Part shown: positions 28,032 to 33,898 of the stretch, in pieces
Layout: the number at the start of each line of letters is the position of its first letter
How positions within the stretch are numbered: the stretch's first letter is position 1
Assembly (NCBI GenBank): GCA_002737635.1
Contig: NSIC01000006.1
Span: forward strand, 1 to 33,898
Direction of reading: 5' to 3'
Source of the DNA: Acidimicrobium sp.
GTDB lineage: Bacteria > Actinomycetota > Acidimicrobiia > Acidimicrobiales > Ilumatobacteraceae
Length of the DNA stretch: 33,898 nucleotides
Program-made: the position numbers and the translations under genes
Notes under the pieces: model-generated
What the model was told of the DNA's origin: nothing
Database searches by the model: none
The model's input: only the letters and a program-made list of their open reading frames with translations

Positions 28032-29307
28032 CTCAAGCAGCGAACCTCACTCGCACTCACCCAGATTGCCAAAGTCTTACTGGCGATTATTCGCATCATC
28101 GACGATTTCGAACTTGGGTGACGGCATGGTCGTTGCGGCCGCACCATTGCTCGCGCTTACGCTCACGGACGACCCTCGATTGATTGCCGCGATTAGTTTC
28201 GCCGCAATGCTGCCATGGCTCGTGCTGTCGTTACCTGCCGGGGTCTACCTAGATCGTCAGGATCGCCAAAAGGTTATGTATCGCGCGAATCTTATTCGTG
28301 GTCTACTTTTTAGTTTGATTGCAATTGGCGCTGCGACAGAAACGCTAAATATTTACCTTTTGATTTCGGCTGCAGCCATTGGCGGAATCTGCGAATTGTT
28401 TTTTGACATGAGCTCGCAGGCAATTCTGCCGGCGATTGTCGACGAAGAATCTTTGGAGGTTGCGAATAGCAGGCTCTATATCTCGGAGATTATTAGTAAT
28501 GGCTTTGTTGGGCTTCCATTTGGCGCCTGGATCTTCGTAGTTGCCATCTACGCCCCTTTTGGAATAAATGCTGTTGCACTCGTATTGGCGGCACTGCTTA
28601 TTCACTCGATTCGAATCAAAGACAAACCGCTGACCGCGACTTTAGAGAATTCTTTCGGCGAAGATCTGAAGCAAGGCTTGACTTGGCTATGGCGACACGA
28701 TTTGCTGCGCACGCTAGCGATCATGCTCGGAGTGGCAAATATGTGCGGCATGTTTGCCCAAGCCGTATTTGTAAAATTCGCGCGAGATGAACTCGGGCTC
28801 GGTGCTCGCGGATTTGGCATCTTGCTTGCGGCAATCTCTGTTGGTTCAATTTTGGGTGGTCTGATCGGCGAAAGAGTTAGCAAAAAACTTGGCGCCACTA
28901 CTGCAATCATTCTCGCCTATATTGTTTTTGGTATATCAGATGTGATCCCAGGCGTGTTTCCTGAAGTTTGGGCAGTCGCGTTAAGTGGCATCGTGATGGC
29001 AATCGCTGGCACCACCTGGAATGTGATTACTGTCAGCATGCGTCAGCGTCTCATACCCACAGAGTTATTTGGTCGCGTAAATAGTGTCTACAGATTTATC
29101 GGCACCGGAAGCACAGCAATCGGCGCACTCATCGGTGGTCAGATCGCATTTTCGTTTGGTTTACGCGCAACTTATCTCACTTCGGGCGTGGTCTTGCTGA
29201 TCGCGCTGATTACCCTCGGCCCAGTGTTCTTACGGGCGGCGAAGATTTACATCGAGCCAGAGCGAACACCTGCACCACCGTCGATTACGATAAACAAAAA
29301 CGCATGA
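27997..29307 (+). CDS. MFS transporter (start 27997 or 28006)
   Basis: SYWRLFASSTISNLGDGMVVAAAPLLALT and multiple TM segments; C-terminal tail RAAKIYIEPERTPAPPS lies in a direct repeat. Confidence 0.9.
   Translation: MNHMNRTNQLNSSSSEPHSHSPRLPKSYWRLFASSTISNLGDGMVVAAAPLLALTLTDDPRLIAAISFAAMLPWLVLSLPAGVYLDRQDRQKVMYRANLIRGLLFSLIAIGAATETLNIYLLISAAAIGGICELFFDMSSQAILPAIVDEESLEVANSRLYISEIISNGFVGLPFGAWIFVVAIYAPFGINAVALVLAALLIHSIRIKDKPLTATLENSFGEDLKQGLTWLWRHDLLRTLAIMLGVANMCGMFAQAVFVKFARDELGLGARGFGILLAAISVGSILGGLIGERVSKKLGATTAIILAYIVFGISDVIPGVFPEVWAVALSGIVMAIAGTTWNVITVSMRQRLIPTELFGRVNSVYRFIGTGSTAIGALIGGQIAFSFGLRATYLTSGVVLLIALITLGPVFLRAAKIYIEPERTPAPPSITINKNA
29234..29284. repeat. 51-bp direct repeat, copy 1 (within MFS 3' end)
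   Basis: gggcggcgaagatttacatcgagccagagcgaacacctgcaccaccgtcga, identical to 31246-31296. Confidence 0.97.
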
Positions 29308-31226
29308 AATTTCGCTGCGACATACAAGGGCTACGTGGCTTTGCAGTACTCGCTGTTCTCGCTGACCATTTTGCCCCAGATGTCCGTCAGACTTCGGGAG
29401 GTTTTGTTGGGGTCGACATCTTTTTTGTTATCTCAGGATTTCTCATCACCTCAATTATCATCCGCGAATTAGACAACAACGAATTCACCCTTAAAAAGTT
29501 TTGGACGAGACGAATCAAACGAATTTTTCCAAGCTTGGTTGTCATGCTTGCGATCACGACCCTTCTACTGTGGACGGTGTCATCAGAGTACGTTAAGTAC
29601 GAATTACTTAGGAACTTAGCGAAAGCAGCAACTTTCACATCGAACTTGGGCTATTCCCAAACTCAGGACTACTTTGGTGGGCAAACACAGAATCCGTTGC
29701 TACATCTGTGGTCTCTGGCAATTGAGGAACAATTCTATCTTCTCTGGCCATTAACTTGCCTCTTTTTATATAGGACCAACAAGAAGCTAACAATCTACTT
29801 CAGTTACCTAATTACATCGATCTCCTTCTTCGCAAACCTGGTGGTTGTTTTTTATTTTGAAACCAAGTCTTTTGCTTTTTACAATACTTTCACTCGAATT
29901 TGGGAGTTGATGCTTGGCGCACTTCTTGCCCAACACTTGCTAAGAAGTGGAGACTCGGAGAATCGCAAGCCAAGTGCAACCCATCAATTAGTTTCATTAT
30001 TCGGACTTTTATTGATCGGCACTTCCCTCACGATCACAACTCAGGATTCAGCGTTTCCTGGGCACCTTGCTCTCCTGCCCACATTTGGAGCCGCAGCAAT
30101 TATCTTCGCCGGTCCACAGAATCTCATTAACCGACATGTTTTTGGAAATCATGTATTGACCTGGTTCGGCGGAATTAGTTACGCGTTATATCTCTGGCAC
30201 TACCCATTGTTGTTTTTGATGAGAACAATTAATCCAGGTAGAACTAATTTCTTGTTGCTTTCTTTTACGTTCTTGATTTCGGTTCTGGCTGCACACGCAA
30301 GCACAAAGTTTGTTGAATCACCGATTCGTCGAGTCGCCTTCCGTCGCTCGGCGTTTAAAGCGTTATCTGCATCCATGCCGGTGCTTCTCATTATCGCACT
30401 TATACTGCAAAATGCAATCGATAAGAATGATCTAAGTTTTGTTCTGGACAAATACTCTGCACTCGATTTGGGAAACCAATCCGACTTAGATTGCCTGCGA
30501 TTCCGAAAGGAAATCACTGTCAGAACATTGAAGCGTCAAGGATGCTTTGATGCTCCGAGTGATGGCGACAGAACTGTGTTTCTAGTCGGTGACTCTCACT
30601 CTGGTTCTTTACGAGCAGGACTACAACCATACTTAGAGTCCAACGGTATCTCTCTTTTTGGAGTCAGCACTGGATGGTGTAGCTGGTGGCAGATTAAACC
30701 CCTCGATGATGACCGCATTTGTGCAGAAATAACTCGAGAGTTTCTCGCATCGATATCAAGATCAAAACCCGAGATTTTAATAATTGACGGATATTGGGCC
30801 AAAATTGCACGTGGAGTTGATGTCCAGAATATATTGATTGAGTACATAGATCTGGTGCAGTCTTTGGGTGTCAAAAAAGTCTTAGTTGTGGGTCAAGTAC
30901 CCACTTACGAAGCCGGACTACCCCAGCATCTTCAGAACTTGTACGTCAGTAAAGGTCTTCCAATTCCCGAACTAACACCACGAGCACAAGTTACCAACGA
31001 TCCCAAAGGCACTCAGGAACACATGCGAAACTTTGCCTATCCTCTCAATGTCTATTATCGCTCAATTGACGATCTTCTTTGCATCAAAGACTCATGTCGC
31101 GTAACTATCGGCCCGAATCTTGCCAACGATCTCATAGTGTGGGACTACGGACATCTAACTGAAGCAGGTGCAACCTTCGTATCAAAAATTCTTTTTGCAG
31201 ATATCGAACAGTTACTTGCAAAGTAA
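29304..31226 (+). CDS. OafA/YrhL-type membrane acyltransferase with C-terminal SGNH domain
   Basis: DIQGLRGFAVLAVLADHF, GGFVGVDIFFVISGFLIT, HLWSLAIEEQFYLLWP, C-terminal FLVGDSHSGSL and DYGHLTEAGA. Confidence 0.95.
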   Translation: MKFRCDIQGLRGFAVLAVLADHFAPDVRQTSGGFVGVDIFFVISGFLITSIIIRELDNNEFTLKKFWTRRIKRIFPSLVVMLAITTLLLWTVSSEYVKYELLRNLAKAATFTSNLGYSQTQDYFGGQTQNPLLHLWSLAIEEQFYLLWPLTCLFLYRTNKKLTIYFSYLITSISFFANLVVVFYFETKSFAFYNTFTRIWELMLGALLAQHLLRSGDSENRKPSATHQLVSLFGLLLIGTSLTITTQDSAFPGHLALLPTFGAAAIIFAGPQNLINRHVFGNHVLTWFGGISYALYLWHYPLLFLMRTINPGRTNFLLLSFTFLISVLAAHASTKFVESPIRRVAFRRSAFKALSASMPVLLIIALILQNAIDKNDLSFVLDKYSALDLGNQSDLDCLRFRKEITVRTLKRQGCFDAPSDGDRTVFLVGDSHSGSLRAGLQPYLESNGISLFGVSTGWCSWWQIKPLDDDRICAEITREFLASISRSKPEILIIDGYWAKIARGVDVQNILIEYIDLVQSLGVKKVLVVGQVPTYEAGLPQHLQNLYVSKGLPIPELTPRAQVTNDPKGTQEHMRNFAYPLNVYYRSIDDLLCIKDSCRVTIGPNLANDLIVWDYGHLTEAGATFVSKILFADIEQLLAK

Positions 31227-31304
31227 ATCGGCAATGTGTTTTTGTGGGCGGCGAAGATTTACATCGAGCCAGAGCGAACACCTGCACCACCGTCGACCAC
31301 ATAA
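31227..31304 (+). pseudogene. Remnant of the MFS transporter 3' end (IGNVFLWAAKIYIEPERTPAPPSTT*)
   Basis: Same frame as MFS LGPVFLRAAKIYIEPERTPAPPS; begins immediately after the acyltransferase stop and ends at TAA 31302-31304. Confidence 0.7.
31246..31296. repeat. 51-bp direct repeat, copy 2 (covers the 3' end of the SDR gene)
   Basis: Identical to 29234-29284. Confidence 0.97.
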
Positions 31305-32008
31305 GTTTCGCCGGTAATCCACGACGCCAAATCAGAACATAGAAACAGTGCCATGTTGGCGATATCTTCGGGTTCACCGAGACGCTTGGTCGGCAATGCA
31401 GCAGCGAGTTTGTCGCCGAAATTCTCAATCAACACGGATGCGAACTGTGTTTTGACCAAACCTGGCGCGATGCCAACAACTCTGGTCTTACCCAACTCGC
31501 ACGCCAACTGACTCGTTAAGTGAATCACAGCCGCCTTGGTCAGATTGTAAACACCGAGACCTTGCTCGGCACGCAAGCCACCGACTGATGCGATGTTCAG
31601 AATCACCCCAGGATTGTTTTGCATTGAAGCGTTCCATACTGCTTGGCTCCAGAACAATGGGCCTTTTATATTGACTTGAAATGTCTTGTCGAACCTTGCT
31701 GAATCAACGCCGAGCGTCTCGCCGTAATAAGGATTAGTCGCCGCGTTATTGACCAATATGTCGATCTTGCCAAAGCGTTTCATCGTCGCATCAATGCAGG
31801 CTTGTGCTTGATCGATGTCACCAGCATTTGCTGCGAACACATCAGTTTCACCATCCATCTCTTTTGCGGCTGCCTGAAGAGCATCAAGTTTGCGTGATGT
31901 GAGCATGACTTGTGCGCCCGCATCTACAAAAGACTTGGCGATGGCTTTGCCGATGCCTCGTGACGCGCCAGTGACTACGGCAGTCTTACCGCGCAACGAG
32001 ATTTCCAT
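31259..32008 (-). CDS. SDR-family oxidoreductase
   Basis: VVTGASRGIGKAIA, NNAATNP, YNLTKAA, VVDGGAGVRSGSM. Confidence 0.93.
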   Translation of the reverse strand: MEISLRGKTAVVTGASRGIGKAIAKSFVDAGAQVMLTSRKLDALQAAAKEMDGETDVFAANAGDIDQAQACIDATMKRFGKIDILVNNAATNPYYGETLGVDSARFDKTFQVNIKGPLFWSQAVWNASMQNNPGVILNIASVGGLRAEQGLGVYNLTKAAVIHLTSQLACELGKTRVVGIAPGLVKTQFASVLIENFGDKLAAALPTKRLGEPEDIANMALFLCSDLASWITGETYVVDGGAGVRSGSM

Positions 32009-32025
32009 GAAGCGAGACTAACCGC

Positions 32026-33306
32026 TTACTTTTTGATTTGCGAAATTCTGATTACCTGAATACGACGACCGTCTAGTTCTTCGACGCGAAACGTCAATTG
32101 ATTAAGACTTACTGACTCACCCACTTCTGGCACATGACCAAGTTCGCCAAACACGAGACCACCAATCGTGTCGTAATCTGCGGTGCTGATTTCTGATTCA
32201 AGAATTTCATTTAGTTTGTCGATCGTTGTGACACCCACAACCAGCAGATCGCCATTGGGTTGTCGCTGTACAGACGTGTCGTCTTCATCGTGTTCATCGC
32301 CGATTTCGCCAACGAGCTCTTCGAGACAGTCTTCGAGGGTGACAAGACCTGCAAGCAGACCATACTCGTCGGCAACCATCGCCAAATGAAACTTTTCTTG
32401 TTGCATCTGGCGCATCAAATCAGCTACTGGTTTCATTTCAGGCACGACTTCGACCGAATGAACGGCAATTTTTATTGATTCAGAGCCACGACCTGCTCTT
32501 TCAACAGCGATTAAATCTTTTGCATAAACGACACCAACCAGATCGTCTTGATCATCGTCGTCAGCGCGCAAAACCGGCAGACGACTCAACTGACTATCGA
32601 CGATGATGTCAATTGCTTGAGTGACCGTTAGATCATCGTTGATCGTCACCACATCAGGACGCGGCACCATAATCTCGCGCACGACCGTGTCTCCAAACTC
32701 GATTACTGACTCGATTAGTTCGCGTTCTTCATGTTCGATCACTGCGTCATGCGCTGCAGCCTCAACGATGCCGAGAAACTCTTGTTCACTAATAAACGGA
32801 CCAGCAGCAAGACCTTTGCCACGAACGATCGCATTCGTCAATTTGATCAAACCATGCGAGATCATGCGTAATGGATAAAAACTTGTCAATGCATACACCG
32901 GCACAGCGGTGATTGTCGCACCACGTACAGGATGAATCAAGCCGTAAGTTTTTGGCACCGCCTCCGCCAAAACAAAAAAGACGAGCACGTTCAGTGTCAC
33001 GCCCACGGCGACGCCGGGTGCACCGAATAATCGACCCGAAACGATACCCATAAGTGTTGCTTGAACTGTCTGAAAGATGTTGACTGTCAAGAGCAAAGGA
33101 TTGACCCACTTTGTTGGATCTTCGGCAAGTTTCAAAATGATTTTCGCACGCTTTGCATTTTGATCTAGCAGCGCCTGGGCTTTTTGCTTTGTGATGCGTG
33201 AGAGACTCATCTCGGCAAGTGACAACCCAATTAGGGCAATCAGAAGTACAAGTACCGTAACTAACATCCAATAATCTACGGCGGTCGGCGCACTGGCGAA
33301 AATCAT
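32026..33306 (-). CDS. CNNM/CBS-domain transporter-like (hemolysin C/CorC family) membrane protein
   Basis: N-terminal DUF21-like TM domain, FGDTVVREIMVPRPDV, two CBS domains, MVADEYGLLAGLVTLEDCLEELVGEI; start set at the ATGA overlap with ybeY. Confidence 0.93.
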   Translation of the reverse strand: MIFASAPTAVDYWMLVTVLVLLIALIGLSLAEMSLSRITKQKAQALLDQNAKRAKIILKLAEDPTKWVNPLLLTVNIFQTVQATLMGIVSGRLFGAPGVAVGVTLNVLVFFVLAEAVPKTYGLIHPVRGATITAVPVYALTSFYPLRMISHGLIKLTNAIVRGKGLAAGPFISEQEFLGIVEAAAHDAVIEHEERELIESVIEFGDTVVREIMVPRPDVVTINDDLTVTQAIDIIVDSQLSRLPVLRADDDDQDDLVGVVYAKDLIAVERAGRGSESIKIAVHSVEVVPEMKPVADLMRQMQQEKFHLAMVADEYGLLAGLVTLEDCLEELVGEIGDEHDEDDTSVQRQPNGDLLVVGVTTIDKLNEILESEISTADYDTIGGLVFGELGHVPEVGESVSLNQLTFRVEELDGRRIQVIRISQIKK

Positions 33307-33893
33307 TCGTAAACCCTGCTGAACGTTGAAGGCATCGGACCACACCAATGATGCAGTTCGAGTAATTCTCGCTCACGCGACTGCATTTTCTTCGCGTCGC
33401 CGTCTTGATCGTGGTCGTAACCCAAAACATGCAATACACCGTGAGTGACCAAAAGAGCTAACTCGTCGTCGATATTGCCGGCATGTGTCGCTGATTGGCG
33501 CTCTGCTACAACCGGACAGACAACAACATCGCCGAGCAAAACAGGTAAATCATTTAAATCGATATTCGATTTATCAGGGCCGCGCGAAAACGCTCCAGGT
33601 CCTGGAGTGCGCACAGCATCTACAGCATCAAGCGGAAACGACAACACATCAGTTGAGCCGGTCTTGCCCATATATTTCTCATTCAATCCAGCGATCGCTG
33701 ACTCGGGCACGAACATCAACGTCAACTCGGCGGCGCCACGCACCCCTTCAGCGATCAGTACATTTTTTGCTAGTTGATGCCAACGTGCAACATCAATCAC
33801 CACGTCGGTCTGCTCGTCGGCACAGAAGACTTCAATCTCTCCATCTCCGCCAACTTTGCGCGGGCTAGTGCGTTTGATATGCGGCTCAAGCAC
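33303..33893 (-). CDS. ybeY: Endoribonuclease YbeY (5' end uncertain at window edge)
   Basis: HGVLHVLGYDHD metal motif, DVLSFPLD, LLGDVVVCP. Confidence 0.93.
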   Translation of the reverse strand: MLEPHIKRTSPRKVGGDGEIEVFCADEQTDVVIDVARWHQLAKNVLIAEGVRGAAELTLMFVPESAIAGLNEKYMGKTGSTDVLSFPLDAVDAVRTPGPGAFSRGPDKSNIDLNDLPVLLGDVVVCPVVAERQSATHAGNIDDELALLVTHGVLHVLGYDHDQDGDAKKMQSRERELLELHHWCGPMPSTFSRVYE

Positions 33894-33898
33894 GATTA

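Noticed and set aside
29234-31296. Interpretation of the 51-bp repeats as IS terminal repeats or an attachment site
   Set aside because: They are direct not inverted, contain coding sequence of both neighbours, and no transposase or integrase is present; recombination-based insertion fits better.
32789-33439. 216-aa minus-strand ORF over CNNM/ybeY
   Set aside because: Cys/Arg-rich shadow frame of two confidently identified genes on the same strand.
33591-33611. Palindrome CTCCAGG-T-CCTGGAG
   Set aside because: Lies inside ybeY coding sequence and reads as the codons for RTPGPGA; most likely coding coincidence.
1-33898. CRISPR arrays, prophage, toxin-antitoxin or defence systems
   Set aside because: No spaced repeat series, phage structural genes, nuclease/antitoxin pairs or defence motifs were seen on reading the window.

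Overview
The window looks like chromosomal DNA from a moderate-GC actinobacterium. An Acidimicrobiia-like lineage is my guess from gene content and codon style, not from a search. It is densely coding. In order it holds: a partial CDS and a tRNA-Leu(CAA); a FAS-II cluster (fabD-fabH-fabG-acpP-fabF, with fabZ converging on it); an ABM-trpC-trpF-trpB-trpA-fabZ operon on the minus strand; glyS, recO and a degenerate cis-prenyltransferase, divergent from a catalytic UppS; a DinG/XPD-like helicase; an MtrA-like response regulator divergent from an MtrB-like kinase followed by a GerMN (LpqB-like) lipoprotein; era; a MaoC protein; an ACAD-LLM pair; an interleaved menaquinone cluster (menG, menF, menD, menH, menA, menE); an MFS transporter; an OafA-type acyltransferase; an SDR; a CNNM/CBS protein; and ybeY. 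The observations I rate highest are: (1) a candidate heteromeric cis-prenyltransferase, in which a UppS paralog has lost the catalytic motif but keeps the C-terminal RxG motif, while the neighbouring UppS has the reverse; (2) a 51-bp perfect direct repeat flanking the acyltransferase gene, with a diverged remnant of the MFS 3' end right after the acyltransferase stop, which suggests a single-gene cargo insertion at the junction of two convergent, overlapping genes; (3) a FabD carrying a C-terminal biotinyl/lipoyl-like domain without a lysine at the expected site; (4) a rearranged MtrA/MtrB/LpqB-like locus whose divergent intergenic region contains a strong hairpin with pseudoknot potential. 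No CRISPR array, transposase or phage gene was seen.
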